Source: Steinernema hermaphroditum | Lineage: Eukaryota > Nematoda > Chromadorea > Rhabditida > Steinernematidae | DNA: 64,000 bases | NCBI GenBank assembly: GCA_030435675.1 | Contig: CM059625.1 | Location: forward strand, 10,292,001 to 10,356,000 | Direction of reading: 5' to 3' | Shown: positions 35,840-46,517 of the stretch, one piece after another | Position numbering within the stretch: position 1 is the first letter of the stretch | How the letters are laid out: each line of letters starts with the position of its first letter | Notes under the pieces: generated by a model | The model's input: the letters and a program-made list of their open reading frames with translations, nothing else | Databases searched by the model: none | Told to the model about the DNA's origin: nothing | Made by a program: the position numbers and the translations under genes

Positions 35840-36471
35840 TGCATTGTTTGCATAACTGTTTTCTGTGCTTTTTTTGAACGGGTAAAAGAGAAGAATTGGA
35901 AAAGTGCTGGAACATTAATTAAAGGATACGCAGAAATAATGACTCGGAAAACATAAAAGTCTACTCGGGATCATTCATTATTAATTGCGCGGTGATAATC
36001 GTAAACCGATGCCGTCAAGAATTTCCCTCGGACGTCAGGCTGCATTGGCACTAACAGAAGTGCATCGATTTCCATAAGCTCCACTAATTTTGTTCTGCTG
36101 TCTAACTTTTTGTCTACGTAAAAGTTTTATGTTCATGACCTGAAACTGACAGTTAAACATGTAAACATCGCCCGAAAGGGTCTTCCGCCCGCGCCTCCTT
36201 CATCTTATTATGCTTATGACTATCTACTCTGGAAGCAGTCATTAATTCGTTATTGTCTCTGGGTGATCGTTTTCTGGCAACTCAGTAAGGTTATATTTAT
36301 GCGTGGATCGCGTCGCTGATTTATACTCCCCTCGCCGAGATCCATTTTGCCCATTTCCATAGCCAAACCTTTCCTGGGTCGTTCCAAACAAATTAATCCC
36401 GTCGACCCTAGCCAGCAACGTCTCAACCGCGTCCGAAAATGCTGCAGTCCGAGAAAGAGCTATCAACGGAA
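35840..36471. other. Short intergenic region
   Basis: Between the fucosyltransferase stop and the first exon of the four-helix protein gene, same strand. It should contain the 3' UTR of the former and the promoter of the latter. No other feature was recognised. Confidence 0.4.
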
Positions 36472-37209
36472 ATGATCGTGAATAGCCTATACTGTTGTCG
36501 GCTAATGTATGTGACGGTGAGTGCTTAATATGATATCGTAATCTTTGTCCTGGGTGCTCCAGACCGCTGCCTTCATAGTCACTTATGCACATCTACTACT
36601 GTTGACGGCACATCTGGCGTATTTAGCTGCTCGTTATGTCGTTGACGGCCATTCGCTCGCTCTCTACACTCACTTAATCACCTGCGTCACGCAGGCTCTC
36701 TTTTTGGCAATTCTCTATCAAGGCATCAAACGAGCTAACTTCGTTCTTCTCCGGCTGGCACTTTCGGGCTTGATCCTTAAAGTGATTTTCTCATCGGCAT
36801 ACCTTACGGTTCTTATCGCCACCCAAATGTGGCCAATTGAACGTATGAGCTATGAAGACCCCAACATTCAATACGTTGTTCGTTCAGTTCTGAAACACCT
36901 GAACAATTTCCCTCTGCTCCGAATAATTGTGTCATTGGCCTATCTTTCATTTGTAGTATTCAGTCTGTTCACCGTTCATCGTTGCTACAAATACTATTTG
37001 GCTATACGGGCGGTCATCAGGCACAAAATGGGCGGAGGCCGAAGATATTACAATTGTTGCACTAATCGTACGGTAAGATGTAAACGACACATCGCGGACT
37101 TTATGTAATTAAGCATTTCGCTAATCGCTATGCGGCGTTTGCGAATGCTCCAGTTAGCGACGGAAAGTGCAAGGACGACAAAAGCGAAATTGATACCACG
37201 TGCAAGTGA
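36472..37209 (+). CDS. Four-transmembrane protein of unknown function
   Basis: Three exons (36472-36516, 36563-37072, 37114-37209; introns 46 and 41 nt) give about 216 aa. Four hydrophobic helices are evident: TAAFIVTYAHLLLLTAHLAY, ALYTHLITCVTQALFLAILY, LALSGLILKVIFSSAYLTVL and LLRIIVSLAYLSFVVFSLF. A loop between helices 3 and 4 (MWPIERMSYEDPNIQYVVR) is about 35 residues. The C-terminal tail contains YYNCCTNRT and a Cys/Lys/Asp-rich end. There is no signal peptide and no motif of tetraspanins or claudins. I do not recognise the family. Reading through the last splice donor would end instead at 37108. The start ATG in exon 1 is chosen because it joins in frame. Confidence 0.6.
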
Positions 37210-38918
37210 ATGAAGTTCGATGCAGTAATGTAGTTTGGTGTGAAGCGCATGGTGGTTGCAAGACATGCGAAGGTTATCGACGGGTTCGTCACCGTCGCAC
37301 TTTCGTCTACCGGTTGCTGCAGAGATGACTGTCAACCGTTTCTCCGCTTCAACAGCTTATGATTGTGATTGACATTGTTAACACAAGCTGCCCTTCGATA
37401 AGAGCTCATCGACAGAGATACTTAGAAACAAAAAAACGTCCTGGTGACTCAATGAATCATCCCGGATTACTCCAATCAAGGACCATAATCTTTATCTCGC
37501 TTGTCTTCTCATTTATGTCATTAATAAATACAACTAGGAGATAACATTTTGCGACAAGGTTCCAAAAACATTGGGATCACCAAACACTGAAGAGATCATT
37601 GTGGCTTGCTTTCTCCACGTGTTTCAATCGAATTACACTGACAGTGCTCGATAAAGTGCTCGATCGCACTAACTGTAGACGTCGTCTGAGACAGAAGTAG
37701 ACGATCAATGATTGCGATCGGCCGATATCGATGGCTCCACTCTGAAGATCGACTGCAGTTCTCCGTTGGATTGCCAGTTTCAACCGCTAATCGCGTACTA
37801 ATTGTTGCGTTAGTGAGGCTTTGATATGAGTTCCACGCGTCTAGACCATTATGTGTGCTCCATCAGCAATCGTATGATTTTGTAAAAAAGAGCGAACGAT
37901 GTGTGTCACCCTCTTTCGACAGCAGTCACAAATTCTTGCAAGGCCAGTGGCCGCTGCGATTCTCTGTCTGCCCGTCTGGCGGCTGCTCATTCAGCTTTGA
38001 TTTTGTATTTTCCCATTCTTCCATGAATGTCATGAAATTCAATGAAACCATCGCGAATTTTCGTTTCGTCTTAGATTGTGGAACTCCCGTTATGTTTCGT
38101 ACCAACTCGGAATTCCCCCAAATCCATATCACCATCCCATATACAATAATTCTACATTCGCGCAAAATGCTAACTATATTGATGATTTTTGTATATCCCT
38201 TAGAGACTGAATAACGACATTTTAAGGAAACAAAAAAAAAACTGGCACGCGCTTAGAGAAATATTTCGTAAGCGCAACTTTAGTCATTGATAATCTTGCG
38301 TCATTAATCGATTCGTCATTGACAGGCGTTGTCTTGCGCTTTGGTCGCTAAGTCAGTGAACAGTCTCGGCACAACGCGTCCTAGCATGCCCTTCAGTCCG
38401 TCTGCACACCTTCATTTGTGACCAAGCTCGTGATGAAAGTCCCCGTCTCGCGACGAGCGACAAACGACCACCCACGACGGGCATGTCGTTCTCTCTGAGG
38501 TTGAGGGAGACTATGAACTCTTCGACACAGCCGAATCTTTTCGGGATATTCCGGAAGTTTCCTATTTCCGGAAAATTCCCGAGCTTTTATGTGCCTCAGT
38601 GCGCGAAACCGGCCGCAATGACAGAAATCGTTCTAGTCTTCATTTTCCTCGCATAATCTCCAAAATATAATCCGCATGAAATGTATGTGCATCGCGCGTG
38701 TTCCCTGTTGTTTACTGTCCCATACTTTAATTGCTCCCTTTTTTTAATTACTTTTGTGCAGAATCAAACCGGGTGCGAACCTTTCACTGGGCGGAATGGC
38801 TCCTGTGACGAGATCGCAAGCACACACGTCTGGGAGGTCCAATGGTGGACGAAAGGTAAAAAGACCACAACAACTACTTTGAGCATCGATGGAAGTTGTG
38901 CTTCTAGGGTGCTTTCAC
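37210..38918. other. Intergenic region
   Basis: About 1.7 kb between two plus-strand genes. Short open frames at 37855-38214 and 38681-38995 lack recognisable domains; the second overlaps the uncertain 5' end of the phosphotransferase gene in another frame. Nothing else is supported. Confidence 0.4.
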
Positions 38919-40416
38919 ATGTGCCACGAGTTGTGTTGCGAATGCATGGCAGCGGTACATTGAAGGAGACTGCCAGCTACCCGCTCTCCAGTTAGAACGA
39001 CTCGGTGACCACAAATATTCAGCAGTAGATACATCGTGGCTCGACGAACTATGCATGAAAAGGTATGAAGGACATGTGCAAAGCTGGTGATGATGATGCA
39101 ATGTTCGCAGATTTTGGGAGAAAGTCGTGTCATTGTATCCCTTGTGGTTAGCTCCGAATCTCATTACACTTGTTGGTTTGGTTACAAACTTGATCACGGT
39201 TCTGATATTGTCTCAGTTTTGCTATTCGGCAACGGAACAGGTATGAAATGAGTGTAGTACACCAAATGAGTGTCCTTTCTAGGCTCCCGCATGGGCATAT
39301 TTCCAAGCTGGATTGGGATTGTTCCTGTACCAGACGTTAGACGCTACCGATGGAAAGCAAGCTCGGCGCACCGGTTCGTCCTCTCCGCTAGGTGAATTAT
39401 TCGACCATGGTTGTGATTCCATATCCCAAGGTTGGATTAACTATAGGCAACTATTCCGTGACTTGCAGTCTTTTAGTCTTTGTGACCCTGAACATCTGCT
39501 ACGCTATGCAACTCGGTGAAATCCGTTATGCTGTGCTTGCCATCAACGTCGTTTCGATTGTTGTGTTCTACTGCGCACATTGGTCAACGTACTGTACTGG
39601 ACAACTGAGATTCGCTAAGTAGGCATAGGCTTCTCACCATACGAATTATCATCTTTTTTTAGGTTCGATGTCACTGAAGCACAAATGACAGTGATCTCTG
39701 TTATGATGGTAACCACACTTTTCGGACCTTCTGTTTGGGGCATCACTGTAAGTCGTTGTCACGATGTTCTTTAGCTTAAATATGCTTAACAGATCCTCGG
39801 GCTGCAGCTAAAATATATGGTTGTGTTGGGCAGCCTGGTTATGTGCTCGTGGCAAATTGCTGGTTACGTCAATGTTATCTTCTCTGGAGGTACGGGCAAA
39901 AATGGTTCAACTGTGGCGGTAAGTGCATATTGCGCTGAGAGCCCTGCCAAAATAACACATTTGTTAGGATACGTCGGTACTGTTCCCACTTCTTCCCCTT
40001 CTTGCGGTCATACTGCCCTTCTGCATGATCTACAGCAAGTCCACATCGGGTGTCTACGATGAGAACATCACTTTGTTCTGTCTGTGCTTCGGAGCAGTGG
40101 CAGCCAAGGCGTCGAATCGTCTTGTTATTGCGCACATGAGTCGTAGTGAACTGGATTTGTGGGATTGGATTTATTTGAGCCCTCTTGTTATGATCTTCAA
40201 CCACTATTACGATGTGGTATTTGACGAGTACAAACTACTAGTATTAGCTACGGTGAGTATAAATCAACGTCATAGGCATCCTGTGTACGGAGTCCTTTTC
40301 AGGTCTACGCTTACCTGAGCTTGATCATTTTTTGTACAAAGATTACACAGCAATTCTGTGTGTACTTGAAGATCTATTGCTTTACATTGAGGAAACCTGA
40401 GCGTTCTCGTCGCTGA
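38919..40416 (+). CDS. Choline/ethanolamine phosphotransferase (CDP-alcohol phosphotransferase)
   Basis: ER membrane enzyme of the Kennedy pathway that joins CDP-choline or CDP-ethanolamine with diacylglycerol. Exons: 38919-38954 (tentative), 38992-39062, 39111-39240, 39283-39430, 39477-39618, 39663-39747, 39793-39918, 39968-40252, 40303-40416, about 378 aa, similar to CEPT1. The CDP-alcohol phosphotransferase motif DGx2ARx8Gx3Dx3D is intact in [20 protein letters not shown] followed by GCDS. Other CEPT1-like stretches are [58 protein letters not shown] and [17 protein letters not shown]. Several hydrophobic helices follow. The 5' end is the weak point: the first exon and its 37-nt intron are inferred only from phase and an available ATG. 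Confidence 0.93.
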
Positions 40417-40898
40417 CTCTATCTGACATGTGATGACTGCGATGAACATTCAGTGATTGTTGCATAAATGCATGTTGTTCTGCACCAATGGCAAATGTAC
40501 TCGTTCTCCTCTAAATTTTTCTTTTTTTTCTGAGTGCTCCATGTGCAATCGAAATTCCCGTTAGTCACGCCCTTTGTGGAAGTGTGGTTAGAATGAAATT
40601 TTATATATGAGCGCGGCTTACAGTCAGTCTTCTATCATTACAGTCAACAGCAGTATAATTTCCTCGTGGAGACGTCTATCCCTGGTTTTGTCCAGATAGT
40701 CCCAGAGCCGGGAAGCGGCCGCCTCGGCGATTTTTCATCATATTTGTCTTAAATGCATATAATAGAGTAAGTGCCAAAATAGTCATCATGCGGCCCAGCT
40801 ACGGGCCGTAGCACTCGGAATGTTATGACATAGTCATATGAAAAACAGTGTTACTCGAGTCTGCAGCTAGAAACTGATAAACATCAAGAAGAAAAAGA

Positions 40899-41505
40899 TC
40901 ATGCTGTCATTTTCTTAGTGATGTATATGAAGACAGATATGAGCTCCCTTACCACTTCATTACCACCAATATCCGTCAACGGCTGTACAAGTTGTTCATT
41001 ATCGGACCACTCCTAAAATATCACAATGCCCAACGTAACGTTTTGTCAAGAAACGTACTCCTTCGGCGCGCTTGTAGAGTCCTTGGGCTCTCTTTCCCCA
41101 AAAACGAAGTGATTTAGCTAACTTCGCTGAAACTTCCCGGCCGGAATTTTCGCTCTGAGTAAGAGACCGTTTTCCTGCCCAAAAGCGACTTGATGTTGCA
41201 AGCTTTCTTTTGAGTGAAGAGCTGTCTTCGCCGCCACTCAGCGCATCCCAGCTCCGCTTCAGCTGCACGAGGTCTTCCTCGCATGGTCCAGAGCACTATA
41301 ATGTGACGTGTGATCCAACCGTAATATCATGTGGACACTGCAGAATAGGAAAAACATACATAGGACTTTGGTATCGGAGATGAAAAAGAAGTTATACGAA
41401 AGGGTGACCAAAAATGAATGTTGTAATGGTTACCTGTTCGCTGATGTCTATCAGCGTGACAAGAACAGCAAGAAGAAATGCTGCTGCGAGAAAAGTGGCA
41501 CGCAT
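40899..41505 (-). CDS. Neuropeptide-like precursor with RFW-type amidation sites
   Basis: Three exons (41505-41434, 41295-41059, 41012-40899) encode a precursor of about 140 aa. Exon 1 is exactly a signal peptide (MRATFLAAAFLLAVLVTLIDISEQ, split here at residue 24). Exon 2 is cut by dibasic KR sites: CSGPCEEDLVQL-KR, SWDALSGGEDSSSL-KR, KLATSSRFWAG-KR, a longer segment ending AKSLRFWG-KR, and AQGLY-KR. Glycine before KR is the amidation signal, so likely products end in RFWA-amide and LRFW-amide. If the last intron is retained, another segment AEGVRFLT-KR would be read; the good GTACGT donor and TTTTAG acceptor favour splicing. The C-terminal exon lacks cleavage sites. I do not recognise this as a named neuropeptide family. 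It is convergent with the phosphotransferase gene. Confidence 0.65.
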
Positions 41506-41885
41506 GTCGATGTTGTGTGGGCCGCGCAAATGCTTCGAGTTGGTCCGAACTCCTCGCAGTTTTACTCCTTTTTCAGAGGGCGTGCCGTTCAAGACAGATC
41601 CGTGCCCTTCCACCATGTTCAAAACACCTGCTGAATCTTACGCGAGAAAACGCGGCGATGCTACAGTGAACCACTTTATCCGAATTCACCTGTCAAGATT
41701 CCTAAAAGCCTTCATGTGTTCGACGAACCGAACGGAATACATCTGGTTCATCAACAAAATCACACTTTGCCGCCTTGATTTCATGTAATAAATTACACTA
41801 AATGGCATCAGGAAATGGAACATTCTGGAATTAATTGACGGTTAAGTAAGATGTGATCTTCTTATCGCTTTCTGCTGAAAGGACG
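41506..41885. other. Short intergenic region
   Basis: About 380 nt between the two minus-strand peptide-like genes. It contains no supported feature beyond the presumed 5' flank of the RFW-type precursor gene. Confidence 0.35.
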
Positions 41886-42191
41886 TCATGGAAAATTTAG
41901 CTTTCCGCAAAAGCGCAAAAAAGGATTAACTGAAAACAAACAAGCGAATGCTGTCACTGCAAATTAATGCCTCTCTGAGCAACTGCACCGCTAACAGGAT
42001 GCTTTTCCTGCTATGTCCAGACCTAATTCATCCCACCGTTGTTCGATATTTTCGAATGGTAATTTCTTCGCCATTTGTACACGCTCAGAAAAGGTCTCAG
42101 CTGGAAGCATTGTGTCCCCTGAGCATCTGATGAAAACAACAACATCTGCCAGTAAAGTGGCTGTCCATAATCTGCCGAAACTCATAAGCAA
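41886..42191 (-). CDS. Possible second short peptide precursor (LRFCGK)
   Basis: Two exons (42191-41996 and 41929-41886) with a strong TTGTTTTCAG acceptor give a small secreted protein of about 79 aa. A moderately hydrophobic N-terminus (GRLWTATLLADVVVFIRCSG) could be a signal peptide. The middle carries QRWDELGLDIAGK, and exon 2 adds FNPFLRFCGKLNFP, which places LRFCGK where the neighbouring upstream-numbered gene has LRFWGKR. Both genes lie in the same orientation within 1.3 kb, and both have CSG after the signal region. This suggests a diverged tandem relative, but the evidence is thin: only one glycine-basic site and no dibasic pair flank the peptide. Confidence 0.35.
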
Positions 42192-45100
42192 AAGATGTTC
42201 CCTCTTAATTGCCTAACTGACACTATTAGAATGCACTAATGGACAGGGCGAGTTGGTAGTACGCAGAAAACAGCATTTTCCAGTGTTACTTATATAAGGA
42301 CAACGCCAGACACGTATATTGCTGATAGAAATGCACAAACTACCGTAATACAATGCTCGCTCTGTGCACGAAAATTCGGTTACTCCCCCTCGGAAGACGC
42401 AAACAAAGGATAGTGGTTGGGATGTTATTTCTCACCGAGATGACCCGTCCTAATAACAAAGAAAATAACCTAAAAAGGGTACTAGTAAATCGCCAAATCG
42501 CCAAAAATATCAAAACACTAAAAATAATCAAATAGAGATGGTTTTCAACACTACTGAGCTGTAACGGAAACCACATTAATCATCATAATATGTATCTTCA
42601 TGTCCCACACCACGTTTTTTTCTTTTGCTTTCCTTTTTTTTATTATTTTTTATTAGCTAACTTCACTGAAACTTCACGGCCGCAATCTTTTGTAAAGACT
42701 CTCTTGTCATAGCGCCTACTCAGATAAAGATTGTGCAACAAAAAGTATGATGTGAAGGATTGGCGGAGTCAAACATGTCAAACTAGATCCATGTCGTCTG
42801 CTGCTATTTTTATAGAAACATTTCCATTTTCAACTGCGATGACTTCGTTCCAGAGTTTTATTGGCGTTATGCAGCAATCGTCTTGAGACGATTCTGTAGC
42901 GAAACACGTTGTGATAGCTAGCTGAAGTAGACGAGACTGAGAAGCGAAAGATGACACTCTAGAATGGAAGGTCAAAAATGGTTTTGCGTTTTTGCAAGCA
43001 TTGCACTTTCTTTTACGTAGATTCACACTCTTGAGCTCTTTTGATCCACAAAAAAAACTAGTGCTGCGCATTGTGTGTATTTGAAGATGAGAACAGCAGA
43101 CCAAATTTTACGATTCATTAAAACCAGGAAGCCATTCCTTTCCAACGCTTTAAACACTATGCGCCCCTATTTTTAATTATACGTCTTTAAGGACGTAGTA
43201 TAAATCGCCCACTTTCGGGTATTGCACATTTCCGTTTTGCATTTCGTAAACATTTCAACGAAACCGTTTAGTGGTCACCTGTTGCACTTTGAAAAGTGTT
43301 TCGAATTAAGTTAATTGACCACGCACATTCGCATTGCATTGTTTGCCTTTTCTACCAACAAATTCCAGCTGCCTTTAATTGCCATTGATTGTTCTATAGT
43401 CATCCTCCGCACCTTCAAATCCATTATTTGCGGATGCAGATGCAAATGCGGATATTTCGCAACAATTGGGTTGACCGATGAATCTTTTTGCTTGACATAC
43501 ATCGTTGATGATTCGCTATGTTTGTTTGATCTCCACATGTGCTTGATTGGAATAAACACACTAGAGATCGCGCTTAGACATGCTTCTCCTTCTGCTAATA
43601 GCGTTTTTGAAAATATGATTAATTTCTTTGTTTACAAACGGTTTTGAGCACAAAACACACATGAATCTGGTCGCGGAATACACAACGCGAAATGTCAGTT
43701 TCCCTGTCCGAAAACAATCACTAACTCCCCGCTTGCAAAAACAGAGGAAGTAAACAAAGCGACAACAACAAGCTGCAGAATGTAGTGACCAACAAAGTTT
43801 CACATTTATCATATCAGTGGCCGCTCGATTTGCATTCGAACGACGTGCATTCCGCTCTGGCTTTGTATAAAACGTTTCTTTGATGCTTTTGGAAGGACTT
43901 CGCAAATGGTGGTAAAAAAATGAAAGCTTCCCATTCTTGAGATCTTACCACGTTCCTTTTTTCGTGCACATATCTTCGTTGAACCTGCTCTACTATGATC
44001 ATGAAGCAATGAGATTTTTTGCATGAAATTGTTTATTATTTTATGCGCATCTCTTTGTCCTTGCTTTGTTTTCTCTTTCCATCCCAAGGTTGCCTTAAAT
44101 ACCCACGGGCAATTTCTACGAAGCGGCATAAGGGGCTTCGTGACTTATTCATGACTCATCTCTCGACTTCTCTTTCCACGACCCCCAGATTTCAAGTGAA
44201 CTGCCTCGGACAAGTGTTTGTCGGTGGGGTGTTTGTTCCCATTCGCTTACCGTATTCAAGGGAAATTTCTCACACATTTAATTGGCTTTTGAGTCCACAC
44301 CATCGTCAGCCGTCATGATACTTCAGCTATAATATCACCGACAAAGATTTGCATCTTTTACACCAACACCCATGTTGTTTGGCCCATTCATGTTTTCGCA
44401 TTCACGCATCACGATATTATTGTGCACATCAGTTCGGCTTATACGTTTTCGGGGCTTCGATTCTTTTGTCTTTTCGAAAGGGAAAACATATTTCTTCTCA
44501 GTTGTTAAGGCGAAGTTTCTTTCATCTAAATCTCTGAGGCGCGCTTATCTGCGGCTATGTCACAGATCGGTTCGTCTCACGCGGTATTATTCTCGCGACA
44601 CCTTGGCAACGTTTCCCAGAGCCTCAAACAATATGAATTCCGAACGGGACAGTGATTGGGAGCGCCGAGTAACAAATCGGCGGCAGCCTCCCACGGTGTG
44701 GCAACACGTTCGGTAATTCACCAATTCAAACTTCTCTCAAACGCATATATGTCTCGGAGGAATGGTTCGTTATCAGTTGAGCGACTCGCATAGTACCGCC
44801 AAAGCGATATCGTACGTTCAGTCGTTTGTTTTTCGGTTCACGGCCATATGCCTCTGAACGTACGAGCCATTTTTCTCCATCACCGATTACCCTTCGCTGA
44901 CCTAATGTTCTTTTTTGAGTACACAGTACTGAAATTGTTAGACCTCGGCTGTTTTGATGGTGTGTAATGCCCGCAGCATTCAAGCTTTCTACGGTGACGG
45001 CGGAGTGCCCCACAAATGACGTTAGCTAATGACCGCAGCGATATTCAGTTCGAAGAGAGTCATGCGCATCTCCTTATTTAGCATCTGAAAGTGAGTGCAG

Positions 45101-46517
45101 GGTCATTATAGAAGCATGCAACCATGCAACATCACTTATGAATCGCAATTAGCAACTGGCATCGTATCCTATGTACAATTCTGCTATTCGAACGCGAGAG
45201 CGGCAACTTGAGGGATTCCCTAAATTCTCTTTTAGCATATGCTCATTTCTGCGCACTAAGTGTTTAATCGTTGGTTGCATGTTTAGGCTGGGCGAAGTCA
45301 GCTTCTTTTAGCGCGTGCAAAGCTTAATAAGCTTAACCTGCACGTTTAACCTGTAAGAGAACCAACTCTAACTTAAGGCTGTGTTCAACAAAACTATGCT
45401 TTCTTCGACTCCCTGCTTTTCGTCATTGTGTAAGATTCACTTCCGCGCGGTAACAATGGTGCGCTAACTTTACTCAACCGCAAATTTGTTCGTTGTTATT
45501 AAGACTTTGATGATCGCTAGCGAGAAGGATTTTCTACTCACATGTCTTAGGCTTGAGCAGTAGTGTCAGATTCGGTCGTCTGCAGTTGACACCAGCACCA
45601 CTATGCGATCCAAATGAGTCAGTTTTACCGTTTAATCCATTGCAAATTCAGCGCTCAAATTTTCTCACAAAACTGGCTCTGGTCCTCGAAATCGGCCATG
45701 TAATCCCATGCTGTTATTTGCTGTTGTCTCTTCGCGACAAGATACTCTTTGTGGTTAAGTGGAAATCGCTTCAGATATATTTACGTATATTTACTGATTT
45801 CGATAATCTAAGCTTTGGAAAACATTGACAGTTTTGTGAGCTTTTTTTATTTTAACAGTTTGGGGTCGGAACTGATGAGAGTGGAGTGTGTTGTTCTCTG
45901 TTTGCTCTTGCTCGCACGATATGGTCTTCGCAAACTCATCTGGGGCCAGCCACCAGTCTCTGAAGAGAGCCACCCGTTGGTGATATTGTCAAATGAGAGG
46001 GATGACACCTAGACTCTCATCTTCCATTATCTGTTTGAATGTGTTAGGACCGCAATATAGCGTTTAATCGTGCGCGGGTTTGTGCATGTCGTCCTTTCGC
46101 AGTAATGGCATATCGGCGCGCTGTCTGCTTGACTATCGCACTTCATCTCTGCGTGACTCTCGTAAAGTAGCTCATTTGGCAGCAAACCATCATCTTAAGA
46201 GTGCTCATAAATTACTGCCACTTTGCCCCGTGCTTCTGTTGCTTTTGTCACCTACCTGTTCAACTCTGTAGTTTCCTTTTTTTCAGCGTCCTTCGTTCCG
46301 CCTTTCGGCCATCTAACCACGCCCATTCACTATCTTATTTTGCTTTCTGGTGCCACACCCGTTGAACATACGGCGCCGAGGGCCGTTAGCGTTTGTCCTC
46401 CTGTCCAAATACTTGGCCTGACCCTGATAAGGCGGCTTCTTCAATCGCAGCTTATGTTCGTATGATGATTTCATCATATTTTATTACGTGAACATATCCC
46501 ATCAAAGCAACGGTGAA
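42192..46517. other. Intergenic region
   Basis: About 4.3 kb without a supported complete gene. It contains the degenerate copy of the peptide exon at 42651-42690 and a minus-strand frame at 43104-42778 with a Cys-rich end that vaguely recalls a TGF-beta C-terminus. Other frames (43311-43647 plus, 45553-46012 plus) show no recognisable domain. The last part is the 5' flank of the GPCR gene. Confidence 0.4.
42651..42690 (-). repeat. Partial degenerate copy of the RFW-precursor exon
   Basis: On the plus strand TTAGCTAACTTCACTGAAAC followed by TTCACGGCCGCAAT matches the stretch inside exon 2 of the neuropeptide-like gene (about 41113-41150, TTAGCTAACTTCGCTGAAAC then TTCCCGGCCGGAAT) with roughly five mismatches in 38 bases. 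On the minus strand it reads CGREVSVKLAN against SGREVSAKLAK. Neither the LRFW nor the flanking KR sites are conserved, and an A-rich run follows, so this looks like a decayed duplicate. Confidence 0.6.

Noticed and set aside
36242..36592. 116-codon minus frame upstream of the four-helix gene
   Set aside because: No recognisable domain, and it overlaps the first exon of the plus-strand gene, which splices in frame.
41013..41058. Extra peptide VRFLT-KR in the RFW precursor
   Set aside because: The segment is bounded by a strong GTACGT donor and a TTTTAG acceptor in matching phase, so it is most likely intron sequence.
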